Part shown: positions 1 to 6,410 of the stretch, one piece after another
How the letters are laid out: each line of letters starts with the position of its first letter
How positions within the stretch are numbered: the first letter of the stretch is position 1
Origin: Actinomycetes bacterium
Lineage (GTDB): Bacteria; Actinomycetota; Acidimicrobiia; Acidimicrobiales; Acidimicrobilacustridaceae
Reading direction: 5' to 3'
Assembly: GCA_029782145.1 (NCBI GenBank)
Contig: JAKOVH010000019.1
Span: 1-50,858, forward strand
Length of the DNA: 50,858 nucleotides
Position numbers and translations under genes: made by a program
Notes under the pieces: generated by a model
The model's input: the letters and a program-made list of their open reading frames with translations, nothing else
What the model was told of the DNA's origin: nothing
Databases searched by the model: none

Positions 1-67
1 TCGCGGAGATCGTCCAGCCCTTCGCGTGGAGCTTGTGTGCGTCCACGTCGTCCTCCCGTGTGAGCAT
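1..67 (-). mobile_element. istA: IS21-family transposase IstA, N-terminal end (cut by window edge)
   Basis: Only the first 22 codons are present. The start ATG is at 67 and the gene runs off the left edge on the minus strand. The peptide begins MLTREDDVDAHKLHAKGW and continues TISA. This is the usual start of IS21 IstA proteins, where a helix-turn-helix (typically SAIARHTGR...) follows. IstA is the DDE transposase that binds the element ends. Assignment is by recognition of a short N-terminus, so whether the gene is intact cannot be judged. Confidence 0.6.
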
Positions 68-151
68 GAGCCGGGGCTCCTTCGTCAGCTGGTGGTGGTC
101 AGAGACCGTCAGCTTCGAGGGAGCCCCACCCCATCTGGTGGAGCCCTACGG

Positions 152-187
152 GTGGGGAACTTCAGTGAGCAACTCCGGGGAGATTCA
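152..187 (-). repeat. Sub-terminal direct repeats upstream of istA (putative IS21 left end)
   Basis: Reading the minus strand there are two 13-bp repeats: TGAATCTCCCCGG (187 to 175) and TGAAGTTCCCCAC (164 to 152), 23 bp apart. They lie about 85-120 bp before the istA start. IS21 elements usually carry several transposase-binding repeats inside each end, so these probably mark the left end of the element. The exact tip was not identified; it should lie near 200. Confidence 0.45.
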
Positions 188-207
188 CCTGAGCGCGGTC
201 AGCGCGG

Positions 208-230
208 CCCACCCGGCGATCGGGGACGGT
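208..230 (+). repeat. Array repeat R1
   Basis: Partial copy of the dispersed repeat: CCC, then ACCCGGCGAT, then CGGGGACGGT. It matches the right two-thirds of the other copies but lacks the GTCA left end. It sits just downstream (3') of the minus-strand I78-like gene and just outside the presumed IS21 end, so the IS may have inserted into or beside it. Confidence 0.55.
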
Positions 231-251
231 GCTGCGAGTCGAAACTGTCGC

Positions 252-458
252 TTAGAACAGGGCAGCCTGCGTGACTCGCCCACGTGCAACCCTGAGGTTC
301 AGGCGGTTCGGCCGGCGATCGGCGGTCATGACCTCGCTCTTTCCCTCCTCAAACACGCGAGGCCCCTCGTAGCCGCGCTCGGCGCACAGCGCGAGTGCAT
401 CGTCGAGTGACAGACCGAGAAACCCACGAGCCGCCCGACCCACGAAGAACGGATCCAT
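252..458 (-). CDS. I78 family peptidase inhibitor-like small protein
   Basis: This 68-residue protein has the layout of the I78 inhibitor domain (Elastase inhibitor AFLEI-like). An early helix segment (GLSLDDALALCAERGY, about 15-30) is followed by the diagnostic R-P-N-R-L-N strand (about 49-54) and a C-terminal G-R-V-T turn. I78 proteins bind serine proteases through the loop around this strand. The usual C-terminal Cys-Gly is missing; the protein ends AALF. No signal peptide is visible, so a cytoplasmic role or a different N-terminus is possible. It stands alone between repeats R1 and R2. Family assignment is from motif recognition. Confidence 0.6.
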   Translation of the reverse strand: MDPFFVGRAARGFLGLSLDDALALCAERGYEGPRVFEEGKSEVMTADRRPNRLNLRVARGRVTQAALF

Positions 459-493
459 GCGGGTCAGCCTCGCATCCCGGCAGTACGTTCAGC

Positions 494-522
494 GTCACCC
501 CCTCCCGGCGGTCGGGGACACT
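494..522 (+). repeat. Array repeat R2
   Basis: Copy of the ~30-bp dispersed repeat: GTCACCCCCT, then CCCGGCGGT, then CGGGGACACT. C-rich left and G-rich right arms flank a CCGGCGG centre, so single strands can fold on themselves. It lies in the 76-bp gap between the two minus-strand genes, 3' of the DUF7336-like gene. Confidence 0.75.
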
Positions 523-534
523 TGTCAGTCAGCC

Positions 535-801
535 TCAGGATCGTCTGCTGAGTCGATCCAGGGTGAGGAATACGTCCTCCCAGTGGACCTCGTTGACGGC
601 GTACTCGCTGACCATCCATCCGTCCTGGTGATCTCTGAATCCGTCTTGTTGGTTCAGGGACTCGATGGCCTTCGTGACCTCTTGTTGACTGCTGAAGCAG
701 CCGATCAGCTTGGACTCCTCCACCTCCGGGTCGAGGGTGTTGGGGTACACGTGGTGGAGAACCACAACGTATGTCCCCGGTTGCACGTACGACCTGGTCA
801 T
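535..801 (-). CDS. DUF7336-like hypothetical protein
   Basis: This 88-residue cytoplasmic protein follows the layout of a small widespread uncharacterised family (DUF7336-type). It has an initial strand with LHHVYP, then a K-L-I-G-C-F-S-S-Q-Q-E strand-helix start. A helix ends in GFRDHQDG, and W-M-V-S-E-Y plus a closing H-W segment (about 73-75) follow. The GFRDH...DG and HW features are the recognisable part. No function is known to me for the family. It is a lone gene flanked by repeats R2 (3') and R3 (5'). Confidence 0.6.
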   Translation of the reverse strand: MTRSYVQPGTYVVVLHHVYPNTLDPEVEESKLIGCFSSQQEVTKAIESLNQQDGFRDHQDGWMVSEYAVNEVHWEDVFLTLDRLSRRS

Positions 802-856
802 GGGCGCCAGCTAGGTAAGGACTCCTTGGGGTCCGAAGTCGTTCCCTCTCGCCCTA

Positions 857-885
857 TCACCGGTCCCGGCGTCTCGAGACACACT
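857..885 (+). repeat. Array repeat R3
   Basis: Diverged copy of the dispersed repeat: TCACCGG, then TCCCGGCGTC, then TCGAGACACACT. The CCCGGCG centre and the GAGACAC right arm align with R2 (GGGGACAC). It lies in the gap between the DUF7336-like and PH-domain genes, about 70 bp 3' of the latter. Confidence 0.6.
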
Positions 886-953
886 CAGGCCACCGATTCT
901 GCCAGGGCCCTGGGTTAGCAGAGGCGACGGGGCCGCTCTTGAGTCTTTGCCGC

Positions 954-1391
954 CTATACGCTCCCGAGGGTCCTTCGCACGAGAGAGGCGGCCTGCCCCG
1001 CGATGCCGCCCGGATCCAATGATCGAAGTTCGTTGGCGTACACGACCGACTCGTCTTCCAGGACCAACACTGGCACTTTCCAGTCCAGCATCAGGGTTGA
1101 TCCACTCGAAACCTCAACGGACCTGATGTCGCTGATCGGAATCCGACGAGTCCGCAGGAGCTCGTAAAGAACGACGCCCTCGATGGAGACGGCCATGCGT
1201 GCAGACCTTGCGGCTCGCACGGTCATCGCAAGGAGCGCCGAAGATGTCATCCCGACAACGACGCCGGCGGCAGGGTGCTCGACGCTGGAGGGCAGCAGCG
1301 AGACAGTGTAAAGGAAAGACGCAGCGATGACCGTGGTCACCACCGCTCGGTACCACCAGAGCACGATGACCACCGGCGACGCCTCTGCCAC
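954..1391 (-). CDS. Membrane-anchored PH-domain-like protein
   Basis: This 145-residue protein has two N-terminal hydrophobic segments, about residues 7-29 and 40-57. They are followed by a soluble half (about 65-145) rich in beta strands (MAVSIEGVVLYELLRTRRIPISDIRSVEV split by turns). This pattern, two TM helices followed by a domain with an I-P-x-S/D-I-x-x-V-E-V strand, is typical of bacterial PH (bPH2-type) membrane proteins. The C-terminus ends in an amphipathic helix. Its role is unknown. It is a lone gene in the repeat-flanked array; composition is less GC-rich than the main genome. Confidence 0.6.
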   Translation of the reverse strand: MAEASPVVIVLWWYRAVVTTVIAASFLYTVSLLPSSVEHPAAGVVVGMTSSALLAMTVRAARSARMAVSIEGVVLYELLRTRRIPISDIRSVEVSSGSTLMLDWKVPVLVLEDESVVYANELRSLDPGGIAGQAASLVRRTLGSV

Positions 1392-1513
1392 CTACAACAA
1401 GATACTGCGGGGTTGGGGAGGCTGAGCCGACAGTGCCACCCACCCGGCTTGGTCTCAGGGCATCAACGCAACAGCAGTCCTGATCGGGTTCGATCCGATT
1501 ATGGAGGTGGCTG

Positions 1514-1768
1514 ATGCCTGGACGATTGACCGCGGCGGAGAAGGAACGGCTGGCGGAGCTGGTGGCGGCGAAGACGCCGTTCTCGGTGATCTGCGAGCTG
1601 ATCGGCGGGACCGCTGGGCGACCCGGCGAAACATCAATTACTTGAAGCGCAAGACCGAGGCCGGAGCCGAAGCGGTCACCGTTGCGGTTGAGCCTGACCG
1701 AACGGGAGGAGATCTCATGGGGCCTCGCTGCAGGTGAATCGATGCGGGCGATCGCCCGCATCGCCTCG
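1514..1768 (+). pseudogene. IS30-family transposase remnant (N-terminal DNA-binding part only)
   Basis: A frame opening at ATG 1514 (MPGRLTAAEKERLAELVAAK) stops at TGA 1643-1645. The same frame then resumes with RSPLRLSLTEREEISWGLA and AGESMRAIAR. The last stretch is the well-known helix-turn-helix block of actinobacterial IS30 transposases (usually LSLAEREEISRGLAAGESLRAIA). The homology breaks off at about 1768 inside the helix-turn-helix, and no DDE domain follows. The element is therefore truncated as well as interrupted. A neighbouring frame (WATRRNINYLKRKTE) may preserve the original middle portion, implying frameshifts. Confidence 0.65.
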
Positions 1769-1990
1769 GCAGGGCACCTTCGACGTACTGCCGGCGGTAC
1801 GCAACTTCTGCCAGAACGGGTGGAAGGAGCGGGACCCGCTGCCGGCGATCAGGGATGCCAGGATCCGTCATCGTCCGGCGATCCTTGCAGCGGTGGCAGT
1901 GGAGTTCTTGCTCGGTAGTGGAACGGGTCCACGCGCAGCGACTTCCTCGACTTGCCCCTCCAGCCCTCGATCCTCGAGCGGTTAGCCTCG
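1769..1990. other. Decayed sequence between IS30 remnant and secreted-protein gene
   Basis: I see no intact gene here. One open frame (1734-1985, plus strand) contains a protein-like stretch, LPAVRNFCQNGWKERDPLPA then IRDARIRHRPAILAAVAVEF. I do not recognise it and it has no convincing start. It may be a fragment of another broken gene joined to the IS30 remnant. Confidence 0.3.
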
Positions 1991-2530
1991 GTGCCCGTGC
2001 TGCGAGATCTCACGCATAGCAGGAGCCTGGCCGCCGTTGCCCTCGCATTTGCGTCGCTGGCGGTGGCATTCGGCAGCCCTATGGCCGTAGCTCAATCGGC
2101 GGGCCCGACCGCCGTGCCCGCAGCTTGGCGGATCAACGAGGCTGCCCCGCCCACCCCCGACTCGGCGACGTTCGTGGCGTTGGTGACGCGCCTCGCATGT
2201 AACAGCGGCGAGACCGGACAGCCGCAACCTCCCATTGTGACGGTCGAATCCGATCGCATCGTCGTGACGTTCTCGGTCACGCCCCTTCCAACCGGAGAGG
2301 CCCAGACCTGCCCCTCGAACAACTGGGTGCCTTTCACGGTCAACCTCGACCAAACAATCGGCCAACGGCAGCTTGTCGACGGTGCCTGTCTCGACGGAGG
2401 GGCTGCAATCAACACCGCCTTCTGCGAGGACGGCGGGCTTCGTTGGAGCCCCGCCACCGCGGAACCAGGCCCGGCACCGCCCGCACAATCGGCACGGCCC
2501 GTCGCCGTGAATCCCAACTTCACTGGTTGA
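1991..2530 (+). CDS. Secreted hypothetical protein
   Basis: GTG 1991 gives 179 residues starting MPVLRDLTHSRSLAAV. A typical signal peptide has its hydrophobic core at about 12-30 and a probable cleavage after AVA (about 35). A TTG at 1952 would add 13 residues and is less likely. The mature part is a single small domain with four cysteines (ACNSG, QTCPS, GACLDGG, FCEDGG), suggesting two disulfides, and ends in a Pro/Ala-rich tail. There is no recognised family. It follows the IS30 remnant and is followed 100 bp downstream by repeat R4. Coding on this strand is supported by the signal peptide and cysteine spacing. Confidence 0.65.
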   Translation: MPVLRDLTHSRSLAAVALAFASLAVAFGSPMAVAQSAGPTAVPAAWRINEAAPPTPDSATFVALVTRLACNSGETGQPQPPIVTVESDRIVVTFSVTPLPTGEAQTCPSNNWVPFTVNLDQTIGQRQLVDGACLDGGAAINTAFCEDGGLRWSPATAEPGPAPPAQSARPVAVNPNFTG

Positions 2531-2633
2531 CCCGGGTACCGCTTGTCATCGGAGGTTCGTCCCCCTCTGTGGCAGTCCGAAGTGCCTCTCTCGGCCGAGA
2601 ACCTCGGATGAGCCGTCAGTGCGCTGGCTAGGC

Positions 2634-2663
2634 GTCACCCCGACCCGGCGGATGGGGACGGTC
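2634..2663 (+). repeat. Array repeat R4
   Basis: Full 30-bp copy: GTCACCCCGA, then CCCGGCGGAT, then GGGGACGGTC. CCCC/GGGG arms flank the CCGGCGG centre. It lies between the secreted-protein gene (ends 2530) and the small membrane-protein gene (starts 2727), in the same orientation as all other copies. Confidence 0.8.
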
Positions 2664-2726
2664 AAGCACCGGTCGCCCTCGTGCCGATGCGGAACCGATG
2701 ACGTCGCCGACAGCGCTTCGCTCAGC

Positions 2727-2945
2727 ATGACGTTCCCCGATGGCGCGATCGTTGCTCTCGTCTTTGCGCCGTTGCTGGCGCTTTTCAGCTGGCTCAACTG
2801 GCGCCGCGCCGCGACCTTGGTCGACGACAAGCAACGGGGCCAGCGACAGAGGTGCCGGTCGATCGCCATCGGGTACGGAGTGCTCGCCGCACTGGCGCTC
2901 GTCTTGGCAGTCCTGCTCGTCCTCTTCTGGGGACTCGGAGACTGA
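2727..2945 (+). CDS. Small two-TM membrane protein
   Basis: From ATG 2727 this is 72 residues: MTFPDGAIVALVFAPLLAL opens the first TM (about 7-23). A basic loop with WRRAATLVDDKQRGQRQR follows, then a second TM (about 48-67, GYGVLAALALVLAVLLVL) ending FWGLGD. A longer upstream frame to 2619 reads through repeat R4 and is rejected as the start. No family recognised. The hairpin-like topology resembles many small uncharacterised membrane proteins. It ends 8 bp before repeat R5. Confidence 0.6.
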   Translation: MTFPDGAIVALVFAPLLALFSWLNWRRAATLVDDKQRGQRQRCRSIAIGYGVLAALALVLAVLLVLFWGLGD

Positions 2946-2953
2946 GGCTGATT

Positions 2954-2981
2954 GTCACGGTCCCGGCGATAGGGGTCGGTC
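2954..2981 (+). repeat. Array repeat R5
   Basis: 28-bp copy: GTCACGG, then TCCCGGCGAT, then AGGGGTCGGTC. It fills the space between the 3' ends of the convergent small genes at 2727-2945 (plus) and 2982-3161 (minus), touching the stop codon of the latter. Confidence 0.75.
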
Positions 2982-3161
2982 TCACACTGAGGGCTTGGAC
3001 TCCCGCTGTCGCTGCAGCTCGTCGGCAATCCGACGCAATTGGAGGACCCCGTTGTCGATGGTCATGACTAGCCACACGAGCAGAAGGACCGGGATGAGAA
3101 TCAGCACCGCCGCGATGATCATGCCGCCAGTCTTGCCGACCAACGAGTTGGGCGCCGTCAC
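2982..3161 (-). CDS. Very small single-TM membrane protein
   Basis: Minus-strand frame of 59 residues from GTG 3161, or 46 from ATG 3122. It has a short polar N-terminus (MTAPNSLVGKTGG), one strong hydrophobic segment (MIIAAVLILIPVLLLVWLVM, about residues 14-33) and an amphipathic charged tail (LRRIADELQRQRESKPSV). TM plus coiled helix is a plausible real small protein. The GTG start lies inside repeat R6 and the stop abuts R5, so the gene exactly fills one inter-repeat interval. No family recognised. Confidence 0.5.
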   Translation of the reverse strand: MTAPNSLVGKTGGMIIAAVLILIPVLLLVWLVMTIDNGVLQLRRIADELQRQRESKPSV

Positions 3162-3186
3162 CCGCTACCGGCGGTAGGGGACGGTC
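3157..3186 (+). repeat. Array repeat R6
   Basis: Full 30-bp copy: GTCACCCGCT, then ACCGGCGGTA, then GGGGACGGTC. Its centre CTACCG-G-CGGTAG is a perfect 6-bp hairpin extended by CC/GG after one mismatch, so this copy folds best. It lies upstream of the lipoprotein gene (starts 3260). Confidence 0.8.
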
Positions 3187-3259
3187 GGCAACCGCTTGCT
3201 GAACTCGATGGTCCGACCTCTACATCATCCACTCGCACTTCGCTGGACAGGAGGATCTT

Positions 3260-3652
3260 GTGTTGGCTTGTCGAAGAACGGCTTCGATGGCCGTGGTGCT
3301 GGGTACGGCGGTTGTTGTGGGGGCGTGCTCGTCTGGTCCAGAGTCCACGAACTGGGCGCTTCTCGCACCACCGGATGGCGCCGTTCTCACAGTTGCTGTC
3401 GCCCTGGGAAGCACCAGTTGCAACCGCTTCGTCGGATTCGACGTGACCGAGTCCAACGATGAAGTCCGCGTCGTTGCGAAGCTCGACCGCGACAGCGGCG
3501 GCAAGGCCTGCACCAGCGATCTCTCCATGACGTCTCAGGAGCTTCGCCTCGCTGCACCGTTGGGCGAGCGCGAACTCACGGGCTGCAACGCAGGCATCCC
3601 CCAGGCACCCAATCCTTGGGGGCCACGAGACGATTGCCGCGTCGTGAGCTGA
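3260..3652 (+). CDS. Putative lipoprotein
   Basis: 130 residues from GTG 3260, preceded by a good Shine-Dalgarno (AGGAGG at about 3249-3254). A signal segment (about 9-21) ends in the lipobox VVGAC with Cys23, so the mature protein should be lipid-anchored on the outer face of the membrane. The mature domain has a strand V-A-V-A-L-G-S-T-S-C-N-R-F, a GGKACTSDL segment and LGERELTGCN. I know this GSxSCNRF ... ACTADL ... LGDRxLxGC pattern from uncharacterised actinobacterial proteins. The three cysteines probably form disulfides. Last gene of the repeat-flanked array. Confidence 0.7.
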   Translation: MLACRRTASMAVVLGTAVVVGACSSGPESTNWALLAPPDGAVLTVAVALGSTSCNRFVGFDVTESNDEVRVVAKLDRDSGGKACTSDLSMTSQELRLAAPLGERELTGCNAGIPQAPNPWGPRDDCRVVS

Positions 3653-3672
3653 GGGGTCACCGCTCGGTGTCA

Positions 3673-3708
3673 GCCCGAGCCGGCGCTTGGGCATCTGGTA
3701 CCGCCCCG
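3673..3708 (+). repeat. Hairpin resembling a decayed array repeat
   Basis: After the lipoprotein stop, GGTCACC (about 3655) is followed by the hairpin GCCCGAG-CCGGCG-CTTGGGC. The loop equals the CCGGCG centre of the repeats. It may be the terminal, degenerate repeat of the array or simply a transcription terminator for the lipoprotein gene. Confidence 0.3.
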
Positions 3709-3758
3709 CGAGAATCGTGAGTTGATGGGGCAGCGATCCGGTCGGACAGACTGAACCT

Positions 3759-4541
3759 GTGGGTCACTACTTCGAGCGAATCAGTGGCGAACGGTACCGA
3801 CCCACCGACCACGTCGCGGGGGCATGGGACCCGAACGAGCAGCACATCAGCCCGATGAACGGTCTGGTGGTCGATGCCGTGGAGCGGTTCGTGCGGGCCC
3901 GCGGCGGGCCGGACCAGAAGGTGATCGCGAGGATGTCGATCGACATCCTGGGCGTGCTGCCCATGGACGAGTTCGAGTTGCGAGTCGAGTCGATCCGTCC
4001 CGGCCGCACCATCGAACTGCTCGAAGTCACCGTGACCGCAGCAGGTCGGCCGGCTGTCCGCACCCGGGTCTGGCGGTTGCAGCCATACGACACCGCGGCT
4101 GTCGCGGGTGGTGAGGCCGCTCCTCTCCCCCCGGCGCAAGCCGAGGAGACGTTCGCGCTGAGCGACGTCTGGCCAGGCGGCTACGTCGCCTCGGTGGACG
4201 TGCGACCGCTGCAGCCTCCGGAACCGGGCCGCGCCAAGGCCTGGGTGACCACCGATGTGTCGTTGCTCGACGGCCAGCCCACGAGCGATCTGGCTCGCTA
4301 CGTCGGCCTGCTCGACACGATGAACGGCATCGCGATCCGAGAGCCGATCGACAGATGGATGTTCCCGAACGTCGAGATGAGCGTGCACTTCCACCGGGTC
4401 CCGGTCGGTCGGGACGTGGGCTTCGACACCACCGTGGTGTTCGGTCCCAGCGGTTGGGGTACGACGTCGAGCGTGTTGCACGACCGTGAGGGCCACGTCG
4501 GTTCCGCCATCCAGCAGCTCACGGTTCGCCCACGCGCGTGA
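3759..4541 (+). CDS. Thioesterase-superfamily (double hotdog, TesB-like) protein
   Basis: 260 residues from GTG 3759; a CAGACT box six bases upstream suggests a leaderless start. The sequence opens GHYFERISGERYRPTDHVAGAWDP, broken by loops as in actinobacterial TesB-like acyl-CoA thioesterases. It then shows a hotdog helix region (ISPMNGLVVDAVERF, about 31-45) and strands ending in VTVTAAGRPAVRTRVW. A second hotdog repeat has the Asp-containing helix (YVGLLDTMNGIAI, about 186-198) and SVHFHRVP. Such enzymes hydrolyse acyl-CoA thioesters in the cytoplasm. Substrate cannot be predicted. This is the first gene of normal genomic composition after the accessory region. Confidence 0.7.
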   Translation: MGHYFERISGERYRPTDHVAGAWDPNEQHISPMNGLVVDAVERFVRARGGPDQKVIARMSIDILGVLPMDEFELRVESIRPGRTIELLEVTVTAAGRPAVRTRVWRLQPYDTAAVAGGEAAPLPPAQAEETFALSDVWPGGYVASVDVRPLQPPEPGRAKAWVTTDVSLLDGQPTSDLARYVGLLDTMNGIAIREPIDRWMFPNVEMSVHFHRVPVGRDVGFDTTVVFGPSGWGTTSSVLHDREGHVGSAIQQLTVRPRA

Positions 4542-4620
4542 GTGGACGTCTCCGTCGCCGGACCCGTCGCGCCCGTGTGGGGGTGGCGCTGGCCACCGGC
4601 TATCGTCTCCGAGGCCCCAA

Positions 4621-4692
4621 GCCCTCGTAGCTCAGGGGATAGAGCATCGGCCTCCGGAGCCGTGTGCGCAGGTTCGAATCCTGCCGAGGGCG
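4621..4692 (+). tRNA. tRNA-Arg (anticodon CCG)
   Basis: A 72-nt cloverleaf. Acceptor stem GCCCTCG pairs with CGAGGGC; D arm GCTC/GAGC; anticodon loop CTCCGGA gives anticodon CCG (reads CGG). T arm is GCAGG-TTCGAAT-CCTGC. Discriminator base is G and CCA is not encoded. The outermost anticodon-stem pair is a T-T mismatch. CGG is a heavily used Arg codon in this GC-rich genome. Confidence 0.93.
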
Positions 4693-4705
4693 CTGTCGGA
4701 CACGG

Positions 4706-4737
4706 GCTCGGAGCTGGGCGGGAACCCAGCTCCGAGC
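4706..4737. terminator. Strong bidirectional hairpin between tRNA-Arg and SDR gene
   Basis: Perfect 13-bp stem GCTCGGAGCTGGG / CCCAGCTCCGAGC with a 6-base loop (CGGGAA). It lies in the 60-bp gap between the convergent tRNA-Arg and SDR gene. It has no U-run on either side, as is common for GC-rich actinobacterial terminators. Confidence 0.75.
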
Positions 4738-4751
4738 GGGATGGCGAGGCG

Positions 4752-5525
4752 TCAGACCTTGTAGCCGCCGTCGACGCTGAGGACCTGGCCGGTGATGCCG
4801 CCGCCGTCGGGGCCGGCGAGCAGGGTGGCCATGCCGGCCAGCTCCTCGGGCTCGAGCACCCGGTGCTGCAGCGACGTGGACGCCGCCTGCTCCTGCGCCT
4901 GCTCGACGGTGACCCCCGAACGGGCGGCGATCCGCTCCCAGTCGACGAGCGACGTGTTCGTCCACCCGGGGCACAGGCAGTTGACGTTGATGCCGAAGCG
5001 GGCGACGTCGGCGGCGAGCTGGCGGGTGAACCCGACCAGCGCGTGCTTGGCCGCCACGTAGGGCAGCGAGCCGCCGGTCGTCTTCGACGCACCGGAGCCG
5101 ATGTTGATCACCCGACCGTGGGCCTGATCCCGCATCGACGGGAGGGCCACCTTGGTGGTCCACCACGCCGAGGTGAAGCACAGGTCCACGGTCGCCTCGA
5201 AGTCCTCGTCGCTGGTGGTGAACGGGTCGGCGACCCGTCCGACGCTCCCGCCCACGTTGTTCACCAGCACGTCGATCCGCCCGAACGCGGCGACCGCCTC
5301 GCGAACGGGGTCGCCGGCGTGGTCGCGGTCGAGGGCGTCGGCCACCACGGCGAGCGCGGCACCGCCGGCGGCCTCGATGCCGGCGACCACGTCGTCGAGG
5401 TCGGTCCGGGTGCGTGACGACACGACGACGGTGGCGCCCTCGGCCGCATAGCGCCGGGCGATGGCCCGCCCGATCCCCCGCCCGCCGCCGGTGACGACGG
5501 CCACCCGGCCCTCCAGCTGTCCCAT
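4752..5525 (-). CDS. Short-chain dehydrogenase/reductase (classical SDR)
   Basis: 257 residues, the normal length of a classical SDR. The cofactor motif TGGGRGIG is at 12-19, NNVGG at about 89-93, catalytic Ser in INIGSGAS at about 140, and YVAAK (Tyr/Lys) at about 155-160. The closing segment is VLSVDGGYKV. SSR after the second strand (about 36-38) fits NADP(H) preference, though weakly. It probably oxidises a hydroxy-acyl-CoA or secondary alcohol in lipid catabolism. An in-frame reading extends far upstream, but ATG 5525 gives the canonical N-terminus. It is divergent from the nitroreductase gene. Confidence 0.9.
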   Translation of the reverse strand: MGQLEGRVAVVTGGGRGIGRAIARRYAAEGATVVVSSRTRTDLDDVVAGIEAAGGAALAVVADALDRDHAGDPVREAVAAFGRIDVLVNNVGGSVGRVADPFTTSDEDFEATVDLCFTSAWWTTKVALPSMRDQAHGRVINIGSGASKTTGGSLPYVAAKHALVGFTRQLAADVARFGINVNCLCPGWTNTSLVDWERIAARSGVTVEQAQEQAASTSLQHRVLEPEELAGMATLLAGPDGGGITGQVLSVDGGYKV

Positions 5526-5578
5526 GCGCTTCCCTGCCACTCGCCGGCCGATGAGGTGCCCGAGCGTAACGGCCCCAC

Positions 5579-5584
5579 TAGAAC
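5579..5584 (+). promoter_or_regulatory. -10 box of leaderless nitroreductase promoter
   Basis: TAGAAC ends seven bases before the ATG at 5592, so transcription should start at or next to the start codon. There is no Shine-Dalgarno sequence. Confidence 0.45.
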
Positions 5585-5591
5585 GGGCCCG

Positions 5592-6410
5592 ATGAGCACC
5601 GAAGGACAGGCCAGCCCACCGGGCGCCACCCCGCTCGCCGAGACGCCACTGCCCGACGACGTCGTGGGCCTGCTCGAGGGCATGTCGACGACTCGGGCCA
5701 TCCGGCGCTACCGCGACGAACCCGTGCCCCCCGAGGCCCTGCGGGCGATGCTGTTCGCCGCCACCCGGGCCCCGAGCGGCTCGAACCGCCAGCCGTTCCG
5801 GTTCGTCGTGCTCACCGACGGGCCGAAGGCGGCCGCGGCCAAGCAGCTCCTGGCCGAGGCGGGACGGCGGGTGTGGAGCGCCAAGAAGGTGCGGGACCGC
5901 TACGGCGAGGGCTCGGGCACCGTCGCCAACTCGCCCAAGGCACGCATGGCCCGCAGCATGCAGCGCTACGTCGACCGCCTCGACCGCGCGCCCGTGCTCG
6001 TGCTGCCGTGCCTGGTGCGCTACCGGGAGCCGTCGCCGACCGAGGGCGCGTCGATCTACCCGGCGTGCCAGAACCTCCTGCTGGCGGCCCGGGCCCTCGG
6101 CTACGGCGGGGTGATGACGGGCTTCCAGGCCCTCGTGGAGGACCACCTGCGGGCGCTGCTCGGCATCCCCGAGGGCGTCGCCATGGCCTGCACCATCACC
6201 CTGGGCCGGCCCGAGGGCCGCCACGGGCCGGTGCGCCGACGACCCCTCGACGAGCTGGTCTTCGAGGAGTCGTGGGGGCAACCGGCCCGCTTCGCCGTCG
6301 ACCCGCCCGGCACCCGGCACACCTCGGCGGGACCACCGAGGTCCGCCGGAGCAGCCAAGCCACCCCTGCCGGCGGGGGCTCACACGGCCGAGAGGAAGCG
6401 CGAGTCGTAG
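5592..6410 (+). CDS. Nitroreductase-family flavoprotein
   Basis: 272 residues from ATG 5592. The FMN-binding N-terminal motif is clear: M-S-T-T-R-A-I-R-R-Y-R (about 32-42), then AATRAPSGSNRQPF (about 57-70). A C-terminal GYGGVMTGF (about 165) and the GIPEGVAMACTITLGRPEG block are typical of the family. Members use FMN and NAD(P)H to reduce nitro groups, quinones or enones; the physiological substrate is not evident. The tail beyond about 240 is Pro/Gly-rich and overlaps the 3' end of the convergent diiron/MBL gene by 31 bp. Confidence 0.88.
   Translation: MSTEGQASPPGATPLAETPLPDDVVGLLEGMSTTRAIRRYRDEPVPPEALRAMLFAATRAPSGSNRQPFRFVVLTDGPKAAAAKQLLAEAGRRVWSAKKVRDRYGEGSGTVANSPKARMARSMQRYVDRLDRAPVLVLPCLVRYREPSPTEGASIYPACQNLLLAARALGYGGVMTGFQALVEDHLRALLGIPEGVAMACTITLGRPEGRHGPVRRRPLDELVFEESWGQPARFAVDPPGTRHTSAGPPRSAGAAKPPLPAGAHTAERKRES

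Noticed and set aside
1470..1500. T-arm-like sequence GGGTTCGATCC near the IS30 remnant, possibly a tRNA fragment or att site
   Set aside because: Stem pairing fails beyond one base pair, and it does not match the tRNA-Arg 3' end at 4621-4692.
208..3186. Repeats as a CRISPR array
   Set aside because: Spacing is irregular (200-1800 bp) with genes between copies; there are no uniform short spacers and no cas genes.
208..3186. Repeats as classical integron attC sites
   Set aside because: No RYYYAAC/GTTRRRY core pair and no IntI-like gene in the window; gene directions are mixed.
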